The translations under genes and the position numbers were made by a program. 64,000 nucleotides of DNA from Pyxicephalus adspersus (lineage: Eukaryota > Chordata > Amphibia > Anura > Pyxicephalidae). The notes beneath the pieces were generated by a model that worked only from the letters and a program-made list of their open reading frames with translations, was not told the origin of the DNA and did no database searches. The DNA lies in assembly GCF_032062135.1 (NCBI RefSeq), contig NC_092861.1, positions 60,152,451 through 60,216,450 on the forward strand. Direction: 5' to 3'. Shown piece after piece: positions 36,690 through 48,200 of the stretch (within the stretch, counting starts at the first letter, position 1; each line of letters opens with the position of its first letter).

Positions 36690-38296
36690 AAGAGTCAGGG
36701 CTGGTTCTATAGGGCTACCAGCACCCTACATTCAAGTGACACAAAAAAAAATAATCACACAAGACACACAAAAATAACTAAATAAATGGTGCTCAGTGTA
36801 AACACCGGGCAAGGTATAAAAACATGCCCATTCAGGACTATCTGCCGTCAGCCCTGAAAAGAGGCCTGATGCTGAATAGGCAAAAGTGAAATATGCTTAT
36901 TGCACAGAAACTAAGCCCAAGTGGTGACCAAGCCCATTGTGATTTTCAGGTACCCTGGGACACCACGCACAGGGGGACAAAACACTGTGGATTCAGTGCT
37001 TCTTGCGCTAGATTGTTGGGTTCTCCATCCTCACCAGTGTGGAGTTGGTCCCATCTGGGAGCCAGCTTCTCATAACGGTTCCCTGGCCCTTCATCCGGAG
37101 GAGTTAAGCCCGGGTCCTGCCACTTACAGAGCATCACCATCTGGTCCTGCATCCTGTTAGACAGTACTGATCTACTGCCATCCCTCTGGTAAGGACGGCA
37201 TGCTACATTTGAACTTAGCTAAAAGACGCTAAAAGAGAAGCAATAACTTTTATGTACTGCTTAGCAAAAGCAGATTTACTCTTCAATGTGTTTATCTAGC
37301 CATATCAAGAAAGATCATAATCCCTATGGTGGGCTATCCTGGACTTCATTATAGAGATTCCCCTACCTTCTGTCTTGGTGGCAAAAGTTTCACCAGGAGG
37401 AGATAGAGGTCTACCTGCAACAAATTTAGTTTTGTTCTGCATAGAAGAGGATTAGGCTGGTGTTGATGTCTCTGTTGTAAGTTATCCCATATTCTACCAT
37501 TAGTCCTGTAACAGTTAAGGCTCATTCATACCAATGTTTTTTTCCTGATGTGGTTCCCATCAAGAAGCATATTAACATGCATTGATGTCTGTTTTTAAAC
37601 AACACATTGACATCCTCATTTTACAATTATTACCAAAGGCCAACTGCCGCACACTGGAGGCAGAAGGATAGTTGAATATAAGAGAATACAATTTATATAA
37701 AGGACAAAAGAATAAACACAACATAACATTTCCTAAATGATGAAATAATAACCCCTCAATTACAGATGATGAAGCTAGAAAAGTGCAAGAAATACAGTAT
37801 ATATCAAAATCTTCATAAATATAAAAAAGGACAAAATGGTCCTGATATGGCAAAGAATGGGTCAAGTGGATTAGAAGATAAGGGTACGTGGTGCTGATCG
37901 TGTTTCCAAAGAGGTAGATTTAGACTCCTGGATACAAGCCAATGCTGCTCATGGGTCATCAAACATTTTAAAGCCGAACTAAACCTAGCCTACTCCCTAG
38001 CTGACTCCTCTCTGCGTTCCAGCACAGGGCGCCACTATCTTCTTCTTCCAGACAAATTTGGCTCATCTTCATTGGACTTGCCAGGATGACATTCATTCAT
38101 CTCGGCACACTCAAGGGAAGCTGGGAATGCCATGCCTTGCATCATACGAACTTAGAAGTGGACTTTAGTGACACATTTTCCCCTTGCCATGACACACTGA
38201 TGCCTGCTTTTAAAATACTTTTGTGATCAGAAACTTTGTTTACTTGATAAGACTACAGATCACTGCTTTTTTCTAGCCATATAGGCGCCCATGGAC
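36690..38296. other. Intergenic, no gene seen
   Basis: The GC-richer patch at 36890-37190 gives overlapping open frames on both strands (36893-37075, 36921-37160, 36946-37152). None shows a domain or good splice sites. I consider them unassigned, possibly an old repeat. Confidence 0.4.
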
Positions 38297-38445
38297 TGAT
38301 TATCAGGGAGTTAATGATCATATAGCGTGATGATCAGGGAGATAATGATCATGTAGACCAGTGGTCCGTGGGCCACTGGTGATATGCTAGAGAATATTCG
38401 TGAGGTCTAAAAGGTTGGCGACCGCTTATATAGACTGATGAACAG
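38297..38445 (+). repeat. 31-bp tandem repeat interrupted by a hAT remnant
   Basis: Units start at 38297 ('tgattatcagggagttaatg') and 38328 ('tgatgatcagggagataatg'). A third partial unit ('ctgatgaacaggg') resumes after the small hAT remnant at 38359-38427. Confidence 0.65.
38359..38427. mobile_element. 69-bp hAT-type remnant
   Basis: The left end CAGTGGTCC and the right end TTGGCGACCGCTT are inverted relatives of the termini of the larger element at 48761-49118. Flanks are 'atgtagac' (38351-38358) and 'atatagac' (38428-38435), an 8-bp duplication with one mismatch. Confidence 0.7.
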
Positions 38446-38631
38446 GGTGTTTGTGACACAAATCACTGATCTCTATTGAAGCCTATGGTGTGAACAGTGG
38501 TGGAAGCTCACTGGTAAAATACAATCAGGCTGATCTTGACAAATCTGGTGATCTGCTGCAAATGAGCAATATTTCCAGCTAACTGCCACTGTGGGGCAAA
38601 CAGAAAATTGTTTTTTTTTTGTATAAATAAC

Positions 38632-39465
38632 TAGTGTTGGTCGACAACTATTCGATCAAAAAGGGGGATATTGTTCGGGTGATCAAATGTCGAATTCGAA
38701 CACCATTAAAGTCAATCGTGGGAAAATTCGGGTTATTTTTCGGGACTGTGATTGCTTTTGCAGCCCTTTACTAGTTGTATGTGTTCTTAGATAGAGTTTC
38801 TCTATTCAAGAACACAGGAGTCCTGTGTTCTTGGATCGAGATCCTCTATCCAGGAACACATACTACAGGGCAGCAACAGCAATCAGGGGAGCGGAGCTGT
38901 CAGCAACCACTTAAATTGAGAAGATCCCCGGCACTAGAGGTTAATTACCCTCTAGTGCCACAGATCGCACACTGTTCTCAATGAATGAGGTCTCAGCTAA
39001 ATTTATTGAGAAGATCCCTGGCACTAGAGGCTAAATGGGGACAAGTCTCCCCATTCATCAGCTCTAGTGCCCTGTGGTTGGCTGGGGAAAGGAAAATCCT
39101 GATGACCTTTGGGCTGTCATCAGGGTTTACCTTTCCTCAGCCAATCACAGGGCACTAGAGGTGGTGAATGGGAAGACTTGTCCTCATTTAACCTCTTGTG
39201 CCCGGGGATCCCACACTGACAGGAGGATTCCCACGGCTGTGGAGCCGTGGAAATCCTCCTGTCATTGTGGGATAACCTGTAAGTAATTTAAAGCTAGTTA
39301 CACAAATCTCACACATTGAATAAATTACGTTATTTTTTTTAACACTTTTTTTACACACAAATTTGCGCCGTCGAATCCTGTGTTTTTTGGGATTGGTCTA
39401 TCCGAATTGTAACAGTCATATTCAGGTCGAATATAAGGACAACCTGAATTTGAATACCAACACTA
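38632..39465. mobile_element. hAT-type MITE, 834 bp, with large internal hairpins
   Basis: Termini TAGTGTTGGT and its inverted copy (ending CCAACACTA) are flanked by an exact 8-bp duplication TAAATAAC at 38624-38631 and 39466-39473, as expected for hAT elements. No transposase is present. Internal inverted repeats are striking: 11-bp perfect arms 38930-38940/38949-38959; 79-bp arms 39028-39106/39116-39194 with about 10 mismatches; and 31-bp arms 39208-39238/39243-39273 with 2 mismatches. Confidence 0.88.
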
Positions 39466-39799
39466 TAAATAACACCATTTCACTGGCAAAACATACTGTG
39501 TGCCCTTTATTATAGAGGCCTGAGCAGAAATCTCTCTGAGTCTTCCATAGCTGTACAAATCCAACCCAGCTTGTAATCTTTTTCTACTCTATCCAAACCA
39601 AACACAAAGTTTTGGCTGGACACAAACTCCAACCTTCTCTGGGGATATGAGGTGTCCCTGTATTAGGCTGTTTGCCATAACAAGAAGAAGAAAACAACAA
39701 CCAAAGTCTGCAAGGTTGCCATGATAACCAGCCACCACCACTTATAATTCAGCCCTAATATACAGCTGTGTGCAGAACACTTGAGTCCTAGAAGCCATG

Positions 39800-39971
39800 A
39801 CTGAGCTCCGGGACAGGGGGCGTGTACTGAGGGGCGTGTCCGAGGAATGGGGCGGGGATACGGAGAGAGACGTGGGACTGAGGGACTTGTCTTGAATGAG
39901 AAGGAGCTGGAGAGGCGGCGGGTTGCAGACATTCCAGCACCCGCACAGAGGCGGAGGACATAGCTGCAGAC
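39800..39971 (+). promoter_or_regulatory. clcn2: clcn2 promoter and 5' UTR
   Basis: Local GC and CpG content rises sharply. A consensus Sp1 site GGGGCGGGG lies at 39849-39857, with further 'ggggcgtg' boxes at about 39808-39840. No TATA box is seen, which suits a broad, CpG-type promoter. The transcription start cannot be set from sequence alone. Confidence 0.6.
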
Positions 39972-42225
39972 ATGCCGGGTAACGGGATGGAGCCCCGGGC
40001 TCTGAAATACGAGCAGACCCTGGTGAGTGACCATATCAATGACGAGTGCACTGCATGGAGCCCCATGTACAGTGTGTTGGGGTCTCGTCCCTCCCCTTGT
40101 GCAAACCTCCTGTTCTACCCAAATCCAGTTACCATGTCCCCCTCTGTGTGCAGTCACCGTGGTTCTGTGCCCGCACTGGGTCCGCTCTGGTTCTGTGCCC
40201 GCACTGGGTCCGCTCTGGTTCTGTGCCCGCACTGGGTCCGCTCTGGTTCTGTTCCCCCACTGGGTCGGCTCTGGTTCTGTGCCCCCACTGGGTCGGCTCT
40301 GGTTCTGTGCCTGCACTTGGTCCGTTCTGGTTTTGTATCCCCTGTGGTTCTGTCCTTGGGAGGACCTGCAGCCAGGTGTCACCTGTACACTGTACATACC
40401 CCATACCATTTCTCTATAGGTAGCTGGTATTTATGAGGGCTGCTGTAGATTTTGAAACACTTCAGTGAATGTTTTGAGTGTAAGAGAAATTATTCCAGGG
40501 GTGGACATAAACACAATTCTCTACTGCTGCAGGAACATTTTCTTTTTGGGGTTCTGTAATTGGGCACCTTGAATGACTGGCGGCTGTACCCCCTATATAA
40601 GGCAGTCGATCCATGCCTGGCCTAAACAAATGACGAGTGGCATCAGACTGCCCAGAGATGGGCCAGCTCTCATTATAAAGGCGTGCATTACACTGGGGCA
40701 CAAACTTGGGATGCACCGATTTTTTAGGAACATATCTAGGTGTTCAGGGCGAAGGATAGAATGGGGGTTTATTCCTGCCTGTGGCATCTTTGACTACATT
40801 TGCTCTCTCCATTTCTCCTGATGACACCCTTTCTCCTGATCACCTAGAGAGAAAGTGTTGGATGTCATCTGAACAATTGCGGAAGAACCAGAGACCAGGG
40901 GGGGCCACAGGGATTAAAGAGATTTTCATTCTCTTGCTGTGTTTTAAGGATGGAATATGAAGGGAGATCAACTACTGGAACTCAACCAGCAATATTAAAA
41001 TAAAAAGTCTTGACTGGAGAAACATTTTAGGGCCCCAGTCACATCTGTATGGTGCCATGAAGTCCACACATTAGGTTGCCCATTTCAATGGACTACCAAT
41101 ACGCCAGCTCTACACAACGCACAGGAATTAAATATGGCGAGAAGAAGGAGAAACAGCTATCCTAACTTAGTTGTTGCCGAAGAATACTCTTATGGAGGCA
41201 GCAACCCTAGAACAGAGAGAAGGTGACATGGGCCTGTGTAGAGGCGGGAGGGGATGACTTACTACTTTACTATAAAGGGTCTCTTTTAGGTAGGTAGTTA
41301 CCTGCCTTACTGGTCCACAAATGTGCGGATCTGTGCTGACATTGCATCCTGAACTAATGTCTCAGCTGCATAGAAATCAACAAAGGGGTGCTGACAGATG
41401 CTGAATGTTTTCACAGTAAGCACACATTTATGCTTGTGAGAAAGTTTTTTTCTGTACTCTGGCTTCTACTACTACTAATTCTACTTTTACTGTTGAGTAA
41501 AAGTTTTTTTTTCCCAGCTACCATTTTTTGAAGGGTAAAGTTACTAGGCCATGGATGATGGGGTGGGACACATATGTGTTGGAAAGACCCTGCAGGAAAG
41601 ACGTTAAGAACAGCTTGGTGGAAAGTGTCTTTCAAACATTGAATCAGTATGTTTTAGTATTTAATGCAGTTAAAGTATGAGTTTCCTAACCAGGGTTCCT
41701 CCAGAGGTTGATTGGGCCAATGAGCGGTTTGTGACTCTCAGGTCAGTTCTACAGATACCAATAATTGGCTTTTTGGCTATCTGTAAGGATGACATGCCCA
41801 CTGGACAGCAATGTAAGAGGCATTCTTCTCACTGACCACAATGCTGATGAGAAATTAATAATTATAGCAGGGGATCCCTAGGACCTGTAAATTATTTTAA
41901 AGTTAAAAAGGTTGAGAAAGTCTAATTTAAAAGTAATGTTTGATATTTGGGTTTTTGATGATTTGGGCAATTCAGTTCAGAGTACACATACATTTGCTTT
42001 CCAGCGTAGCCTAACTTTGTTTTGGGCATAAGAACAGGCATTAAAGTAGACAAAATAGTTGAGTTTCTGATTTGTTTGTATACATCAGTGCATGCAATGG
42101 TAATTTAGTGATTCTGACTACATAATTGAATTGCCCACTGTAATGCCAGTTTCAATCGCTAAAAACCCTCTGGCTGGAGTTCGCTCTCTTTCATGCTCCT
42201 TCATAAATAAATAATTATTTTTATA

Positions 42226-42268
<43 letters not shown>

Positions 42269-45200
42269 ATAACTGCACTTTTTCTGTTTCAATACATTTT
42301 TTATTGTTTTTTCTTTTTAATAGTTAGACATGAAACAGAGAACTGTTGAACTCAAGTACATAGGTCGCATAAATACAGTGATCAAAAATAAAAACAATAC
42401 AGAGCACAAAATACTGAAAACAATACAAAAAAAATTAACAGTAATGATCACGTTAAGAGGGAGAGTTCCTCAGGTGGTCAAAATACCTTGTGGTAAAAGT
42501 CCATCAGTTTGCGATAAATAACCTGGGGTATATCGGACGGCACCTGACGTTATTCTCTAACAAACGCAAAAACTCATACAACACACAGAGGGTGAGGAAC
42601 AAGGGAAGGGGGAGGAAGGGGTCCGGCTGGGGTGAGGCTAAGAAAAACTGCCGTATCACAACCTACTCCGTGACCCGCAGTTCTCTCTCACATGTCCTGG
42701 AACTGCACCTTTTATTTTTCTTCCAGAAGATTGGTCACTTAATCAAATTGCCAAAATATCTGACTTTGCTCCATTGTCATGCCATAAAAATCACATGAGA
42801 TTGATATTTGTGACATGTTATTTTTAATCTGAGCTATTACACAAGAGTTTCATAATGGTGCAACTGAGTGTTTGTTCGATTCAACAAGGCTACAAATTGA
42901 CTGTGTAGCAGAAATTATTACCAATCCTCTGTCTTCCTCCCCCTAGACTTCAATACAAGTGATTATTTAGGAGATTCTTTGATGGTATTTCCACATCGCA
43001 ACGAGACAAGGCCCTTGAGACAAATCTACAGTAGTACTAAACAGCAGTTTTTGAACTAAAAGATTTTTCAGTCATTTTTTTTTTCACGAAAATTGTCCAT
43101 GTAGTCAAAGTCTAGGGCTTTTGCAAGATTGTGGGTCCTACTTTGATAATAAAATATTTTCTTATCTCTGTAATAAAAAAAGTTTTATAAACTGTACAGT
43201 CACAAACTTAATGTTCAAAGTAATTATTTTATCTTGCCATCTGTGATTTTAAAACCCAGGATTATTTTAGTTCCTTATAAAGCTAATTTGGCATCTTGCC
43301 AGCAACTACTAACCCAGTACCTAGGAATTTTATTACCTTTCGTGTAAGGTCTCTTTGGATACATTTTTTTTTCACATCCTGCTGTATATAACCATTTAAC
43401 ATTCTGTTAGTGTGTAGGGATTTTCTCTAGGATAGTAAGAGCCCGCATTACTCTGTGGCAAACCCTGGGACCATTGCTTGACCCCAAGTAGTTGGTAGCG
43501 TTTGGCACTTAGTGTTACCTAATCATCTTTTTTGTTTTGTTACTGAAGTGGCAGATAAATAAAGGTAACCTCTACATAAATACAAACTATAAAGACTACT
43601 TTATCTGACTAAACCTTCTAAAGATACTTGTTGCTTGACTGTCGTTTTCCCATGAGCCAGAACAACTACAAACATCTTGAGTTTTGATTTTTGTGGCTGC
43701 ATGCATGTTCCAGGTTCGTGCATAAAAAATGGCAAGGGAGATACCACACTTAGAAGGAGGATAGCAATCATAGACCCTATGTTGTTTTCTATTCCAGTAA
43801 AGGTTTCTTTTACGTATAACCTGCTGTCATCTATAATAATATTAGTTTTGAATGTCACCTGTCACAAAGCAAATGATTGTTTGTGAAGCCTTTGACATCA
43901 ATGTACCCATTCTGTAAATCCTGGCTGTTTGCTAGGTATTGGCAGTTAAGCTGATTCTGCATGCCCCTTGATGAGAATGTCTGGGAATTAGTCTGCATGA
44001 AATGTATTTCTGCTTTCATCAGAAGCTTCTTGCACATTTTTCTTCACAGCCGCTTTCTGTATAAGTGCTGAGGAGTTTGTGTGTAAGTGACGTTAGGTTT
44101 GGAGAAACATTCTGTGCTATCATTCTTTCATGGATTACATTTATGTTTTAGAAGGATTGCTAATTATACTTGTATTCAGTGTAGGGTCCCTAACCTTGTG
44201 TTTTATTGGTATGTAAAGGTTTTTTGTTTTTTTTTGGAGTTAACTGCACAAGCTGTAAAGCAATTCCTGCAGTTCACGGGTTCACAGTACTATTTCACTT
44301 TTTTCAAGGCAAACCTGTCTGATATTTTATCCTTGAGGGCTAATTATATGAAATGGGAATTGAAGAGTAACTGTTGGCATCAACCGTTCAGTGGACTATT
44401 TTTCTAGGTATATTTGAATAAATCTTATCAGTCTCTATGGTCATTGTCGCCTCTTTTGCACTTTTACATTCTTTATTATTTTCCTAATAGTTGTAGATAC
44501 CCAAAGCACTTTTCTTTGTATAGTAATCAAGCTGTTTTCATATGTTCTCCTCTGAAGAGCGGTGAAGATTCCCTACATATCTAACCCACTGTTGCTGTGA
44601 CCCCTGTTTGTGCATGTTCCTTGTTCCAAGCATAGGCTTTCAGCTAATTATTTTTCTTAAACTATTAGTCAATGCTTCCCAGGTAATAATTCACTAGCTC
44701 ATAAATCTAACCCTTAGTTCTTGCTGATAGCATCATTTCATAGTCCAGTATCCATTGAGGGGAAATCTTCAAGTAAAAATGAACTTCTATATGAGGTTTC
44801 CACACTCCTGATTGTGAGCCTCTCATTTAGGTGACAGTTCACCTTCTGCTACGCTGCAAATCCTCCACACATTTTATGGAAAAAAAACAGCAAGACTTCC
44901 TTACTGAGCAAGGCGTTTTACTCCTTTTAATAGGATTAATTAAAAAGGCTTACTGGTTAGTTCCAGATAATATTCATTACTGTTGGTTAAGTAAACCTGT
45001 ACATATAGAATTTGCGGGAGTTGGCACTGCTGACACAATTTTTTTTAAAAAAGATGCTGGTTCTGATTCCCCATGATCTTAGCTTTATGACTTCATTGAA
45101 CTGGACCAAGTAATGCAGCCAGTGTCTGATATAAGTGTTAGGCAATAATGTTTACATCAAAACTACTTTCTAGAGGTAGCTCTGCACGTTCTTACTATTT

Positions 45201-48200
45201 GGCCTTTACATTTGGTGGGGTTGAGCTATTTATTAGGAGATTTATTTTCAGTTTCTGTCCAGCTTTAAATTAACTGCCTTGCTTTATTGCACAGGATAGG
45301 GAGGCATTAGTTCGGAGTTGGTGTTTTTGAACTGACAACTATTGCTTACCAGCTAAAAGTTTATTTCCAGGGTTGCCAGTGCACAAATATGTGTCATATT
45401 ATCGGAAAAGTGCGGAAGTTTTGTACAAAAATATTTTTTATGCAGGTCACATCCACACCCAGGTAACTGGTAATTTGCAAATGGCAACCTATTAAGTAAT
45501 TATGGTTGCATGATGCTATAAAGGAACCTGTGCCACAATCATGCCATATTAAATATTATGTAAAAGCAGTTTAAAAGAAGCCCTCATTCATTTCTGTATT
45601 CATGAGGAGTGTAAAGAAATAACTTCATTTTCAAGGTACAAACACAGGCACACAGGCGGTGTTTTACCCTGTTAGAAATTGCCTGCTTTTTGTCCTGTAA
45701 CCAAATGTTCAAAATTGAATGCCCATTGTCTGGACACAGGAGGATTTTACATAGAGTATACTGCTTATTATAGGCAGGCTGGTACAGGTTTCCCTTCTTC
45801 CCTCTTTCTGTATTCTTGCTATGCTGCGGTAGGAGTTTGCATACCTACACGCCAGCCTGTCAAAAAAAGAAAAAAAAATGCTCGGCATTCAGGTCACACA
45901 CACAGCACCATCCACTAATTAGTTTTAACAGAGAGTTTTATTTGTTGCAGAATATTTTGTAGCATCTATAAACTACTTTTGTTCCACAGAAGCTCAGAAA
46001 CATTTTAGGGCTAATGTATAATGTATAAGAAATCTGACTTTTAAAATGCATTGGTTGCACTTATTCATCAGCATCTTAATGACAATATATTGGACATATA
46101 CTGTATGGTACAGACTAAAAAAATGTGCTATGTTAGAACTGGCAATAATTTTTGCATGTTAAAAAAGATTTGAAGAATAATGAAAATCACCCATATTTCT
46201 TAATCCTTTGGGTTGTAACCGAGAGAAGGGTAAAATTTATCTTTTATACCCTATAATGTGTATAAACAGAATCCTCATTACCTGGTATTCAGATTCTAAT
46301 AGGTGATCTGGATTCTGTTTTCAAACATTGGCAGGACATTTGTAGCCTGTTATACATGTGATGTCTAAACCTGCAGGAGCCATGTCACAATTTATTAAAT
46401 ACATTCTGCCAGAAGAATACCATGTTGTGTTTTTTTCCCTTTTTAAGAAGTGCTTTCACTGGTACGATTTTACATGTGATACAGTATTATTATAAATTGA
46501 ATTTGTACTTTTGAAAGTGATTACTGTGTCTGAACTTATCCTAATCTAATTTGTGCCCAAAGATAACATTTCTTTAGATTCATTTCCTACTGGCATCTGT
46601 CTTTCCTGTCTTGTCAGTTCACTGTCCTTGGTGGGTGGTATTTTGTCTGCAGCAAGGTCAACGTTCTGCCAACATCAGTTAAATTATACTTGATGGCACT
46701 CGGGCCTATCAGTTTCTACTTGCGGACTTTTGACAGTATAATATCAAGGAAGAATGTGTATAGAAAACTGAGAGTGCCTTTTGGTTTTATTTTGTAGTAT
46801 TAAAAGTCTGGAACTATGCTTTTTTTCTTGTTTTATTTTACAGTCCTGTTACCAGAGTGACCTTTAACAAATGTCAGTCATCATTATTAATTTAATTTTG
46901 GAAGTAGGGCAACTGAGGCCTTGCATGCAAAATTTTACTGTGATACAAAAATTCTCCCTAGTAATTTCAAATCTTAAATTGATTACCAAAAATAGGTCTG
47001 GCTGAGGAGACTAACTATGAAGTATAATGTGGAGCCTAAAATCACAAGATGGCCACACAATACGTAATACTGGCCTAATTGATGAAACTTGATGATCATA
47101 TGCTACATGTTGATTACATTAATAGTTTTTCGTTTACTTTAAAGGATAAATATAGGTTTATACAAATCCCACTTCTCTTCAGAAACGTATTTCTCTCAGT
47201 TAAATTCCTATTTCCAGATACAAGCATTCTCTGGAGTTAAAGTAAATGTGTCATGCATGATCACAGAGAATAATTGGCTGTCCTAGTTATTTAATGTGTA
47301 TTAAAGTTGGAAATCCCAAATATTTTCTATGTCCCATGACATACATGCTTATTTTTGAAATATCCTAGACAATGTAGGCACTTTCACAGATATTTTTTTA
47401 TGTGTATACAGCTAAGCTGCTTATTTGCATCTTTATCTTTCAAAGGGCTCAGGATTTTGTTTGAAAGTACATGTACACTAAAAATAACCCTGTCCTTGTC
47501 CCGGACTTAAGCAAAATGAACCTGTAACCTGTATAGCAAGGTACCTACCTTTGCACTGACCACTGGCTGTTGTAAAACATGCGAAGTGTGTAGATTACCT
47601 GCCAAGCCTTCCTGCACTTACTGACTTTTACATTACTATGGGGCATACAGACTGATGGAAGGAGCCACATGTGGCAGGACTAGCAGGTGTTTAACAAACC
47701 TGGAAATTTCAGATACCTATACTGACCAATTTGTTACCACACGGGCAAAGACCTAATGGATTTTTAAAGATTTATTGATACCATTCTCTTGGCTACATTT
47801 AACAGAAAAGAAACAGTAAGGGTAAAAGGGTATATTTTCATCTGTTTAGAAGACTTGGTTTATAACTTTAAAAAACACCTTTGGTCTAATGATGTAACAT
47901 GGACAAATAATAACATATATTCCCTATTTGTATTTTATCTGTATTCCCGACCTTCAAAGATAATGCAAGTTTATAAAATTGTCATAGGTGAAAAAAACAT
48001 ATCTCCTTGTGTCCTATCCAACAATGTAACACCTTATCATATCTGACAGAATAACATGGCACAACCATTGCTAACATGTGCCAATACCAGCTGGGTTAAG
48101 AGTAAAACTTTTTGGACTAGTGCATAGATGACCTTTGTTTTCTGTCCCATCATATCACCTAAATGTCCTGTATATGTAAAATACACACTAAAGGAAGTAG

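Noticed and set aside
23600..39800. Possible thpo or polr2h gene between chrd and clcn2
   Set aside because: No reading frame with recognisable RPB8 or thrombopoietin motifs and splice sites was seen on either strand. Thpo evolves quickly, so its absence is not proven.
40161..40355. Regular 28-bp direct repeats as a CRISPR-like array
   Set aside because: The units abut without unique spacers and the DNA is vertebrate; it is a minisatellite.
39663..40409. 248-residue minus-strand open frame over clcn2 exon 1
   Set aside because: It is driven by GC-rich promoter sequence and the stop-free 28-bp minisatellite. It shows no domain and lies antisense to a clear exon.
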